NCBI GenBank assembly: GCA_040954595.2 | Contig: CM082592.2 | Span: forward strand, 8,122,001-8,186,000 | Source: Balanoglossus misakiensis | Taxonomy: Eukaryota > Hemichordata | Reading direction: 5' to 3' | DNA: 64,000 nt | Shown: piece after piece, positions 11,487-24,400 of the stretch | Position numbering within the stretch: position 1 is the stretch's first letter | Layout: every line of letters begins with the position of its first letter | The notes under the pieces: model-generated | What the model saw: the letters and a program-made list of their open reading frames with translations, nothing else | What the model was told of the DNA's origin: nothing | Database searches by the model: none | Made by a program: the position numbers and the translations under genes

Positions 11487-12476
11487 AGAAGTTCACTTCT
11501 GGTTGTTGTGTTTGTACTTGTAAGACATCCATTTCGGGTGGTTGCCTACTCCCCCATATCTCCACATCCTGAGCAAATACAGCCTACGCATTTGAATGGT
11601 ACAACCCTGAATGGAGTCTTATGGTTATTATCTCTATGCTTGGGCCCCTTCAATGCTGCTTGCAGCTTTAATATTTTATCTGTTATTGTTTGAAATGAGA
11701 GAAATTTTATTATTTTACTTCAAACCCTCTGCGTCTTGACTGTTTTTTTATTTCTCAGTCTGTCAGGTGGAGGTAAGAAATCATGTGTATGTATATCTAA
11801 AGCAGTCCATATCTGTTAATTGCCCCAGCTATTAAAGACGCCTTTCCAAGAAATTATCATATTTCTGAAAAACTGAACGGGTCTCACGATGTCTCTGGTG
11901 ACAAATGCGGAGACAAAATGGAATCCCAAGGAACATTTCCAGAGTCGTGACGGTTGATGAGCGTTTGAACTTAGACCTTGGTGTCGTTAGTTTAGCAAAC
12001 ACCTTTAACTTATTTTGGAAAAAATAAACAAGTAAACAAAAAGAGACAAACAAACGCACCGTTACTCTTGTATCATTTTTAAAAAATCACTTCGAGAGTC
12101 ACAAACTTATTCTAGTAAAAGTAAGAAATATGTACTGTCCTGAGCTTATTTCTTGGGCCTATCCAACTCAAGCAGGGTTCTTTTTCGGTCTGTGGGAAAT
12201 TTCGTCAGTGTTGTTTACGAGCTGAGGAACGAAATGTTGGGTACGTCACTCCTTACGAGAAGCTTAGTTTATTTTTTGTTTTCTGGAGCCGGTGGGCAGT
12301 CAAAACCACCGCGAACCGGGGCCCGGTCAAAATCACCGAAAAGACGCCACCAGCGACGAAAAGTGAAACCCTGGAAATGCCTGCAGCGAAGTAGGTCTTG
12401 TACATGTATAATTTCGTAAACAAATGTAAGTGATTCCCCGACACGTGATCGAGCAATCATACACAGGATGCGGACA
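11487..12476. other. Spacer right of the satellite, no gene seen
   Basis: The satellite ends abruptly at GTTTTT, followed by AGAAGTTCACTTCTGG, a small imperfect palindrome. No reading frame with protein-like content or paired splice sites was found. The short frames in both orientations lack recognisable domains. Confidence 0.5.
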
Positions 12477-12717
12477 TTTATATAGGTGACGTGCGTCTTT
12501 GAACGATGATATAATACAGCAAGCCTTCAACAGTGTTCAACGCCAAGTACAGTTTTCGTGCGGATTTTGCATTCCTTGACGAGTTTGAGTCGTTGGAGAA
12601 AAGAGATTACACACACTACATAGACACTCCCACTTTTGGTTCGATCGTTCGCTTTGACTTGAAGACCACAACTGACTAGTAGAACGGAAAGGAGAAAGCA
12701 CACTCTCACAGTTATAG
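12477..12717 (+). promoter_or_regulatory. Candidate TATA promoter and non-coding first exon
   Basis: TATATA at 12479-12484 is followed about 30 bp later by a plausible transcription start near 12510. A strong donor, AG followed by GTAAGTA, lies at 12718. The segment between contains only a two-codon ATG frame, so it would be a non-coding 5' exon. CpG is raised from about 12270 to 12910. No acceptor or coding exon could be matched to it. It may be a distal leader of a downstream gene or chance. Confidence 0.25.
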
Positions 12718-15700
12718 GTAAGTAATATGTATTTATTTTAGGACTTTCTTGGTCAGCGCAGCGCGCAGAAGGCCGAATCGGAGTCCGGCGTTCACAGTGC
12801 ACAATGCAGGTACAGTTATATTCAAATTGAGTGCCGGATAGCGTCAGCGTTACTGTAACAACGCCGCGCCGGCAGATCATGCAGCAGTGCGGCGTCAAAA
12901 TGGACGCGAGTTGGCGTTTTAGACCATCTTCTTCTTTTTAATGCAAAAGCATTCACAGACACTGTCTAAATTCCGTCTTTAAGCATGTTGCAGACAATGC
13001 TGATATACAAGTTCTGTTTGTAGAAGCTCCATCATACAATTTTCCATTGATTCACTGCACTCGCACCGTTGTTGACAGCGTATATATTATAGCGCTGTCA
13101 ACTACAGCTCGTACTCACACATACACAGTATTCATGGTGATTTTATCATGTTTACATTATCGTATACGAAACTATCTTAATTCATGTGCGAGACAAGTAA
13201 GTTGGCTAAGTCGATATCATTGTAAACAAAATAACACTCGTAAACAAACAAGGCCAACTACATGTTAACTGTTGGAAGATACAGAATTGAATTAAAATTG
13301 AAATCGACATGAAACTAATAAGTGCAGATACAGCAACAATGAGTATTGTTAAAGATAATCATAGTTTATCATGTGAGCTGACATACTTTCATGGTATTTA
13401 TATCTCTACTAAAATTATATCTCTGGACATCGTTCGGTTGTTGTTCAACGTGACCCCAATAGACCCTCCAAAAGTCAATGTGCAGCAAGGTCATTACCAA
13501 CGTCACTGTAATGTCCAAATCCCAAAGTCACGAGTGAACAAATCAATAAAGTGCAGTGGTGTTGTCAGGACCAGAGCCAAAGGGATAAAAAAAACGCATG
13601 AATGTGATTTTCTGTTATATGAGTATGACCGCATTTTCCCCCATTTCAACTGAGGGCATTGAATGTACTGTTTGACTAGTTGGTCAAATATATCTGATAA
13701 ATCTACTTAGTCATTTCCCACTATTAATTATAAATTTGAAATATTATTTGCTGGTATATCACACTAGAAGAATTACAAATCCACTGGTATGAGGATATAA
13801 ATAAAGCCCCAAACCTGCATGAACACAGATGGTTTGATTGTGAAGAAATTGTGTTCATATCATACTTAATTTTTGCACTTTTGAAAGTGTAGGTTTAATG
13901 AGGATTGGAGTCAATGAAATAAAAAAAAAGTATAGGAAGGTGTGAATGTTCACGTGACTCTGTTTGCAATGAGGAAATGAGACCAGTCATATAATGGGAT
14001 TGAAAAACAGGAAATCTACAATCTATTTTTGGCAGTGGAGTGCCAAAGCCCCATCTGTCAGTCTGCCCCCTGGGTTCTGCTGACATTGGCATTACATGAT
14101 TGACATCGGTACTTGGTTTTCATGGAAATATTGATAAATTGAATCAATTTGTTTTCAGATAAACTTGATGTACAAAACTCAAATCCCCGTTTTCTCCAAG
14201 GTTGCAGAATGCATCAGTATTTGGATTGAGAATTAAAAAAGCAGACAATATTACTGTGTATAATGTCTGCATTTCTATAGTCCTTTTTGACCTTGGCGAT
14301 AATCAGAGGTTTAGTTTGGCGGTTCTTTAAGGAAGCACTCACCCCCTGCTGGTGTGTGGTAACAAAGTGTGTTTTCATGCAGTGACAAAACAGCTCTCTG
14401 CCGAATTTCTTTCACTGTATATATGTGAATGCTAGTGAATGGTTTATATTGAATATATAAAAACAGCTGTGTGGGGGTCACTGATGGAAAGTTTTGCGCC
14501 TGTGGAGTGGTTTTGAACTTTTCACACAGTATCATTAGATTTGCAAACAGTTTAGCTGGACTTGTGGTGAGATGTTGCCTACTTTGTTGGGGTTTTAAAG
14601 CGCGAACAGCTGTAACTCTTGGCTTATTTGTCGGTGTTTTCCTCTCTGTATCAACTACCGTTGATTGTTCGAGTCTGCAAAACTCCCTCTACGTGGCCCA
14701 GTCGGCAGTCGGTATTGTTGAAAATTCCGTATGTGAATTTATTTATAAAAAAATGATGGTGGTTAGTACGTGCCAAGCATTATATTAATAACTGACAGAT
14801 TATTCATAATAATATGCAGTTAAGTACATGTACTTGTATAGGACCAGCTCTGTGCACAATATGCAGGTATTGGACTACTGGGTATGCCATATGTGGCAGT
14901 GAGAGTCAGTGGTATCTCATTATAGCCCCTGTGAAGTCATTGAGGGGTCATCGTGACCGCCATGCAAAGCTGCTGGACGACGCCCATTTGTGTTTTAGTA
15001 AAATAAAGGCTAAAGTATGTTATGTAATGCTTGATTGACAAAATGATATCCCCCCAAATTAAGTCAATGGCTAATTATCGTAACAATTGTTACTTTGCAT
15101 GCAGCAGACACGTGTTTTTGGTTTCATGAAATTTGAGGAGGGCGTGCATGGCTGAGCTATAGTGCTTGTCGGTCACATTGAACAGATTTACTTGGAAATT
15201 GAAGCCTATCTGGAATATTACTGGACAGTCAGGTGAGTACTAGCACAAAATATATAATCTGTTTTTATATCAACAGCACCACACAAGGACGTAACTTTGC
15301 GACTTCACAGTCTAAACAAAATCCTGTCTACATGTACACGTCACTGAACACATTTTCTAGTCCCCTACAAAGTAGATCTATACCGGGTAGAAGCTGTATA
15401 GACTAGACACGTTTTTAAAACTGAACAAATTTCAGTCCCTTAAAGAAAGTGTCTGGTTTAGACAGATAGTACTGTAAGACGCTTGGTTCAACAGTCCTTT
15501 GAACTCGACTCAGAAGGAGACTAAATGACCTCAAGGGTCAATAGGGAGACAGGATGCAAAAGGTCTAAGAAAGGTTTGATAATAAGGAAAACATTTCATT
15601 GTTGAACTTATGCGATGGTCCCTTAGTACGGTACATACATCATTGGTTAAGCCATTTCTTCAGTGAAGTTTATTTCCTCAGATCAGAATGCATTCATATG

Positions 15701-16341
15701 ACAGTTGATGGTCTAGGAGAGACAGCTACATGTAGCCGATTTTCTCCTTTGATGCAACCAAGCAAAAGATGCGGCGAACCCAGCTTTGACAGTAAGACAG
15801 ACATCTCGGCTAATGATGCCATGTACTCTATTACCCTCATCATGGAAAGTGGCCCGATGCGCATGTAGACCAAAATGATTAGGGTGAAAAAAAAAACATG
15901 CTCTGATTACGGTGTAGTCATTCGTCTGTCGATCGGATGCAGAAGTACATGTCAAATGATGATCTGACACTGATCCCCCAAAACCCCGTGCTCCTGTTAT
16001 TTGTCAGTTGTTGTCTACGGTATACCTGGCCAGTTCAGGGATCTCCCAGGGGGTTTCAACCCTGCTGTGTAATTACCTGCTTCTGAGGCAGTCCTGGAGC
16101 TGGGGTTTTAAAATCAATTTCTTAAAGAAAAGAACAAGGAAAATATCACGTGACGTTTATTACACCGGCAGTAAACTTACTGTTGATTGGAGCCCTGATG
16201 ATGCAAGTTTCTGAAGTAGAAATTCTGTTTTTATGCAACTTGAACAAACATATACATTAGTACACTGACTGTAAAACTGTCGTAAAACATTTAACGTCAA
16301 GAACTGTTGTCAGTGTGTGGTTGCTAATGAAATTAGCGAAG

Positions 16342-16400
16342 TCAATCAATCAATCAATTAACCAACTATGAACTAATAAGCAATCAATCAATTAATCAAA
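16342..16400. repeat. TCAA-type microsatellite
   Basis: Two short runs of TCAA/CAAT units, at about 16342-16359 and 16381-16399, are separated by related degenerate sequence. This is simple sequence and nothing suggests function. Confidence 0.7.
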
Positions 16401-18380
16401 GGTGTTTAATGAAACACAGTTCAGTAATCATGTTTATTTTTCTCCTAAACATCTAAAAGGTTAATGCATGTCACACTTTAGAGACCGAGCAAAAGTAAAT
16501 ATTCATTCGCAGTATTAGGCTTGATATATATTCGTAAATTCATGCTGTTTGTAATTTGGTATTCTAAGATTGATGACGTTCGTACACGGGGGATGTTTGA
16601 AGAGTTTGTTGAAGCATGCAGAGAAGGGCATTTTCTAGAGTCCTGTAGCGGTATATCATCAGTTATTTTTTTATTTCACCCCCATGAATACTGCTGTTAT
16701 ACAGTCATACCTTGATAATATGTCCAGGCACCTGATTTTGAGTGTTATAGGCTTTTGATGCAATCTTGAAAACCGCAGTAGTCAGGAAAAATTCCTTCTC
16801 ATTATCTCGTCCCACATTTTTTTTCATGTATAATTTGATGTTGCGTAGACATTTGAAGGTTTCCGGAATTTCTTAAAGAATGAGAACTTTTCACCTGAAC
16901 CAAGTCAATTTTATAGACAGACAGATGGCCAAGATGTCTTTTCTTCATTTTGATGATATTGATTTCTCCCGAAGTCAAAGATATTGATTTAAGCTGTGTT
17001 TGCCGTAAAAATTGGAGCTATTACGTGAGGTCGCAGTCTCCGGGAATGGTCGGGACAGCTTTGAAATTTGTTCTTTTGTACTGGCAGATTGTTGACAAAG
17101 AGGTGATCAGAATGCGTTCAAAATAACTCGTCATTATTATTATTTGAAATAAACTGCAAAATGTGTATGTCAATCGGTGATACAAAACAATATTAGATTT
17201 TTCTGTACAGTTTAATAAATGCATTGGTTTGAACTCCAACATTCGGTGTCTGAAAAGAAAAGTAATAGAAAGTTAAACATTGATAGTAAAATTAGTGTAT
17301 ATTCTAGAAAAATTGGTTTCCGGTACATTTATGGAAAGCATTATATTAGGGGAGATTTTATGTACAGGTAAAATTAAAAGCAAACATTTAAATGGTGTTT
17401 GAACAAAGGCACTAATTTGAAATTAAATAATCTATGAAAGAGCCCGTGCTTGTCTAAACAGGGTTCTGTGTGCTCACGTGAAAGTACAGAGAGGAAAATT
17501 TGTCTTGTAAGCATCAGATCAATGCGGTTTAATTTTCGCGTTTGGTGGGAATTTGGTAGACTTTTATTTTGCTTCAGGGCGAGAGTTGTTTTTCCCCCGC
17601 CTTGCCAAAATCAGTGAAAATTGCATTGATTTTACAGGGTCCTAAACTTCTGGAACCGAACCCCCCAGGCCCATCAAACTGCCAAGAGTGGGTGTGGTTC
17701 AGTTAGGCCTATTAGTATACTACCCATGCATTTCCGTGAATTACTGTGAGATTTGGTGCACTTTTTTTAAGAGGGTTCAAAGTGCCAATCTGTGCCTAAG
17801 TACTTCAAATTTTGTAACTATGTACATTACATGTATATGTCATATGCCAAGGCATGGGGGGAGGGGGGGGGTACACGTAGATTGCTGGCAGTTTCAATCT
17901 TGATAATTCTCTTCGAAAAACCATCTGGAAAGAAGAGGAATTAGTTTAGTTCTGTCTGTTGAATCAGGCAGGAAAGTGCGAATTCATTTCTGTTGCAGAA
18001 TACATAAAACGAAACACACAATGCATGGTGCACACACGTCTCATTCATTATCTCCTGTTTACAGTCAACTAACACGAACGGCCCAGCCAGGTTTTTTTTT
18101 CTTCCCGCTCCCAGGTTACCAGACGATCATCAAGTTGATGGATATTATGAGAAATTCTGACAGGTGCACTGCCTAGTATTAATTTTTCCATTACCAAAGA
18201 GAAGCAAGTGATGCATAAGACAGATAACCACAATCTGACGATTCTTTTATATAGGACATATACAGGTGATTTATATCGCGTATATTGCACGGTTCATCAG
18301 CTGCATCCGAAAGATGGTGGCTCATCCATAGTCTAGGTGCCAACTTTTATGGACGTGCATATTTTTCGTGAATTGTGAAT

Positions 18381-18403
18381 TTTTTTTTTCTCTCTCTCTC
18401 TCT
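18381..18403. repeat. Poly-T and (CT)n tract
   Basis: A T-run is followed by about seven CT dinucleotides. A polypyrimidine tract like this can support a splice acceptor, but no coding exon follows it. Confidence 0.7.
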
Positions 18404-21400
18404 TTATGATGTAAATTTAAAACGGGGTGAATGTTTGACGTACCGTAGTTTATCAGTTCACAGGTGTGCAGAGGCAGAGCCAGCATTGTATCACAATCGG
18501 ACACAGAGATCTCTTCACAGTTCCAAATTTATCTGTTGAATACATCTTGTGTCAGTTTGGCGGGTGTTTTTGTGTGATCCAAATTGGAAGTTGCTCTCTC
18601 GGATATAAAATGTGTTATCACTGTGACCTCGGACACATTATCTGAAACTTGGAGGAAATTATTGATAGTTAATCTGTGTTTGAACTGATCTTCAATAATA
18701 AAATTCCAGTCTTTTGTATTTTAATTATAATTGGTACTGTGCACTCGTCAGATTGTTATGAAAAATTTGGTTTGCAAGTTCCTAGTTATACCTCACATTA
18801 TTTATCTGTAATTTTCTATTGTTTACTGGTTGTTTGCGTATCTGCTCAAATGGGAGCACAGTGCCCCTTGGTGCTAGTTTTGTCTGGTGCAGTTTCCAAT
18901 CAAACTGCAGCAAATGGGGGAAATGAAGGCCGACATTTGCCACGGCCGTTAATGAAGCGACAGGATATTGAGTTTCTCCCGCTATGTTCCTGCTTCCCCG
19001 CCGCATTGGAAATATTGTTCTTTATTCCAACCAAGTCTGGCCGTAATGTTGCCAATAAAAACCTCACAAAGCCGACAAAGCCAATCTAGGAGCGAGTTCG
19101 TTGAATCCCATCGGGAGAAAAAGAAACTCCGTATTGAAAATGTATCAATTTGGTGCGTGCCGTATTGTGCAAGTTTTCTGCATTGCTGCTGTAATTCAAA
19201 ATATTAAATACCGCTCCAATAGCATTTCATGATTAGGAGAGAAGCCAGAAAGCAAGGAAGCTAGGTATTCAAACGACAGAATCTTAATGTCGAAAGCAAG
19301 AAATCCCGCAAATAATAGAACGAATCGAATATGTAAATTGAAAATCAACAACAGTATAATACTCTGTCAGGGATTGTCCATCCAATCGTATAGAAGAAGA
19401 AAAAAAAAAGGAACGAGACAGCTTTATCTGTAGACTCCAGGGAAACCTATTTTCTTGAGTCGACGTGTATGCATCATAGTTGAAGATAAATCATGGTAAT
19501 CACACATTGGGGATATTCTGAATAATCTGCATGTGTGCAGACATCAAAATTTAAATTTCTTGAAGTCAAATTTGTATCATTAATGCGTGTTTCGCAGCAA
19601 ATGGAGATTATAAAAAATGTAGGCATATGCAAATGTCCAGAGAACTAATTTTTTGTTAACACATGTCATAACATGGACATTTTAATAAAATATTAAAAGT
19701 GCTGATATTTGAAAAAGAGATTGTGAGTTACAGCTATAGTTATAACAGTGGGACCCCTAGTATGGTGCTCAGCCCTGTTGATTTGATAAAACCTTTCATT
19801 TGTTTATCGTACACGCATTATGATATATAGCTACAGAGGAAAACGATGCACCATGAGAACCATCCATTATGGAGATCTATAATTCTCAAAAGTGACTTGT
19901 TATAAATCTTCACTAACTGGAACGGCCCCCAGAAGTATAACCACAACTCACATTAACAATTAACATTTTTAAAACACAAATTACCTTTCTGTGTTTTGAA
20001 TTTTAACTCCCTGGCTCAGTATTTGTGTACTGACTTTCTTTCTGCATGAATCTGTACGTTAGGTTCCATGTTTGAATCCATAAAAATACAAATTTATTAG
20101 TCTTATGTATTTTTATAATGATACACAAGCTTTTAGGTTGTAAGTATACCATACTTTAATCTTGTCTATGTGCATATCCGATGGAGTGGATGAATCTCAT
20201 TTAATATGCAGAACAGTGCGAAATCACTGAAAGAAATGAATAATAATTAAAAATTATCACTGTTCTGTTTAAGTAATCATAGTAATTTTCACATCTACTT
20301 ATCTGCCATCATGTGGCAGCTGAAAAGAAAAAAGGTTGGATAATATTTTTTCTGAACAAATTGAAACTTTCTTAATAATTAAATCCGCTTAAGAATCAAC
20401 CATCTAGTCACGTAGTGCATTAAGAAAGGCATATTTGCATTCCGTTTCCCAGAGGTTTATAATTTCATGAATATGAATATTTTGGGCTACACTACTATGC
20501 TTTTAGGGGTGGTCAAAGGATGATAGGCGGAAGATTTAGCTGACAGTGATCAGTGGATTTTAAGCCATCGCTGATATGCCTTTGTTTTTAACGGGATTAA
20601 AACACAAATAGATGATATGCTAGAAAAATATCCTGATTTAACGCATGAATTTCGAATACGTGTATACAGCCGTGAGAAGCTACGCAGCTGGCCGCGCTGT
20701 TCTAGGCGTCCATACGATGGTTTATGCGTAGAATAGTCCATACACATATGCACTGAAAATGATTAAGTGCACATGACAAGTGTTGCCAGAATTCATTATC
20801 CGTACATCCATTCTGGGATAGTGTGTGTGTGGAACGTTGTGTCGTTCACGCGAGTGCTGATAACGGGAGAACGTACTCGTACTTGGCATATTGTGAATTA
20901 GAATCAAAGGGATATTCTCAGTCCAGTTTCTCCAGTAGAGTTCCTCAATGTGAGTATACCAGTCAATTTTAATTGTTAACGCGCCAGTCTTCCAAATGTG
21001 TGCATTTAAACAACACCTAGCTCTCACTGTTGCCTAAATCGAGTATAGGTCAGTCTACAAACGCATGCTATGTTTGTTAACTCAATCAGAGCTCTGAATA
21101 CGTGGATATGTGACTGAGTTGACTTTGTTGACAGTCGGGCAGGCCAATCATGCAAGGACGGATTTCACATTTTGACAGCATTGCATTGTGCGTGTCTTCA
21201 CCTACGAAAATCCCCAGCATTGAATATCTAGTCCCTGAAAAATGCTATAAATATCATCCCTGGAGCATATTCTCTGTTCTGTGCGAGATAAGTTGAAAAA
21301 GTAATGCGGGTATAGATGGTCGTGTCCTTGGGGGAATCTTTTTGAAAATGTCCTGCGTGTGCAGAATGGGCTTTGAAATTTTTATGCACAATTTCACGGT

Positions 21401-24400
21401 GTGAAAAAACTATGTGCATATATTTATACCTTAGACTTTTACATATTTTTTGTGTTTGAATTAATAGCCATGGACAAGATGTTAATGAAATTCCGATATG
21501 TATATATGCATGTACTGGACGCAGCAATCTGTGAGTACAATAAAAGGTAAAATTGACAAGGCACGGGTAGAATGTGAGATCTAGTCGGAAGATCTGTGCA
21601 GTTTACCAAATAGATGCAACGTGGGCATTTTATTACCTGTGTACCTGCAGTAGTTTCCTCTGTGGCTTAGGTTTTATTGGTTTTTCTTATAATCTTCACG
21701 ACCGATCAGGCCAACTGAGGATCTGGGCAGGATGCAGATGGAATATACATACATAGAGCACTGCCATGTGTTACAATGGGATGCAGTGATGCCTCTATAC
21801 TTTCGCAAAGCTCCTCTGTGATATTTGCTAAGAATGTAGAAGTTCAACTTCATAATTCTACTAATGAATATGCAAGGGTGTCTGCAGTTTTATTAATTAC
21901 CTTGTCTTATCGATGGTTCACCAATTGCATGATACGTTAACGTACATAGATGACCTGAGTGTTGCGCGAAGATGGTTCATGATACATGCATGTAGGCCAC
22001 ATTCAGACGTCGTTTGAATCTATTGTATTCCGTATACCCGCAAGACATGCACTTGTTATAAATGCACAGTCATCCTTTTTTTTTTAAAATCTATAATTCA
22101 TGGTTAACAGTTGATGTTAATACTGCTAAATGTGTATAATCCACTCTGCCGGGTTGTGACCAGGCTTTCATATACGACCCAGTGAAGGTGAATTTGATGT
22201 CAAGGTCTGATTGAGGAGTAATCAAGGTCAAGTTTAATGTATCGTATTAGAGTTCTTGTCAGGATGAATCACTGTGAGGTGCGAGTGTTGAATCTCAATG
22301 ACTGCTGATGAGGCAGGAATCTGTAGTGACCTGTATCATCCATGGTATTAACTTTATATTTTGAGCCCAATATGTAACATCTGTTGTACCAGCAGTAAAA
22401 GCGTCAATAGTTAATGATTGCTATTTTTATTCTCAATGATACATACTGGCATATCGGGAAACATGTTCCAAAGCACGATTTTCAGAGTATCTAAATAATT
22501 TCTGGCAGACCTTATTGTTTATTATATTAACTGTTTTGTTATCGTTGTTTTCTGAACAACATGTTTTTGCTAATAGCCTGCATAACGGTAAGAGATCGTG
22601 CTTCATCATGCCAAAGTCATGCCGGTACTTGTACATGTGTGTGGTGTAACACATAGATTTGCTGTATCGGCGCAGTTACAAATAGCAGCGGATGAATGTC
22701 CCGGTACATGACGCGACTGCATAATGACGCGGTGTGTGACACGCATTTTATAGACTCCGAACATTATTCCCTGCACCATATGGGACGAGTATTTGTTCAT
22801 TTCTTTTATGTGTTCAAGTGATAATGTCTGTTTACTCCCAGTGGTGGTACAAATATTGGCCCATGCATCACATGGTGTATTATGTCTAATGTGCATGTGT
22901 CCAATAAATTTGCTGATTAAACATTTAACTGTGAAGCCTATGTGGGCTATTTTAAGGAGAAGCCAGTCTGATGATGTGAAATATACTGGTCAAAATTTGC
23001 CTGCAGACTACATGCCCATGTGAAATGCATTAAATCTCTGTGCGTATTTGGCATGTAACAGTCAGCTGTCCAACACCAAGAGAGCATACGTCATTCACCA
23101 AGATGAGGTCGCTAATTTGATTAGACTCAAATGACACCCGATAAACTTGGATGAACTCGCAATAGAACAGAGTCGCAAGGAACGCCTTGTAGTCAGAAAG
23201 ATGATACTTGGCGTGTAGCATTTCATACATTTCCCATGCTGTGACTGTTATTTGGCTTTCTGTAGAAAACTGACCAACATAACAAGTTGTAGAAACACTG
23301 TCATCTTTAATATTCCCAACCACCTTTCTGGTGCCTAGCTGGATTAAAACTGTACACGTTTTTTTGAAATGTGCATTTGAAATATAACTGACTCGTACAA
23401 AGCTGTGCATTAAACTTTGCACTCTAGATGTGTACATATCTTGTGCTTGTTAAATGGTTGCCAAGGTAATAAAAAGTAAAGCTAATCAGTGTATTGCAGG
23501 TACGTCACTGAATTTAATCTCAAGCCCCCAAAATATTTGTTTTGCAAAAAAATGGTTTCAAAATCATCTTCTGAATGTCTGAAAGCATTAGCCGAAATTA
23601 AAAATGATACTTTACAGATAGAGATCTCCTATGCTCGGAGAACAATTTGCTAAATGTAAAATTGTATTATAATGATAAATCGTTTACTATGAGATGTGAC
23701 ATATCTACAAAATGTTTTTTTCTTTTCCCACAAAATGCTGCCCTGTTCCCACAGAACACTTAGATACTGTAATGATGAATGGCACTGCCTCTAAGTTAGC
23801 ATTTGTGAAGTATCCCCTGAGTATAAAGCAAGCTTTATATATATTTGCCTATTTTGCATTATTGATGTGTACAACAGTGAGTTCTTGCCAGTCGGATCAA
23901 ATGCACATATTTATTTTTCTGTGTCCCCCGCAGAATCATCAATGGACTAAATTGTCTAAATCGTGATTTGTGGTCGACTTTGCTGTCGGAAACCACGAAA
24001 GCCACAAAAACCAAATAGATGTCGCCTATCTGATTTTGACGAGACATTTTGCTTGCATTTTGGGAAGAAGAAGAGGAAAAATTGCCCGTATTAAAAATCA
24101 ATGCAAGAATGAAGGGAGGGAGGGACAGCAATTGGGGAGCATGGAAACGATACCCTGTTGACGTCAGCCATTTTGCCCAGGGATAGATTGTCTCTCAAAG
24201 TCAATTTGTCATCAGTAGACCTCGCTCATGAAGATTGCATGCCACTCCGTCTTGCATTACCCAAGAAGACCTACCGGTACAATGCATGCAGCGTGACTGT
24301 ATCATTTTGTAGGGTGTGCATGCAAGCTTGTTACTACCTCTGACATTTCTCAGGCCTATTCGTGACTTCTCCAATACTCGAGAAAGGTGTACCCGGAGAT

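Noticed and set aside
1502-11523. Families of 60-138 codon open frames repeated through the satellite on both strands, looking like a tandem gene family
   Set aside because: They recur only because the DNA repeats. The plus-strand frame gains or loses its N-terminal part with T-run length (8 versus 9 Ts), and overlapping frames are equally conserved on both strands. No domain is recognisable.
12527-12898. 123-codon minus-strand frame
   Set aside because: It overlaps the CpG-raised promoter candidate, has no recognisable domain and is likely a by-product of high CpG content.
23030-23437. 135-codon minus-strand frame as an exon or retroelement remnant
   Set aside because: No motif of reverse transcriptase, integrase or any known domain, and no paired splice sites. 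The length is within chance for AT-rich spacer of this size.
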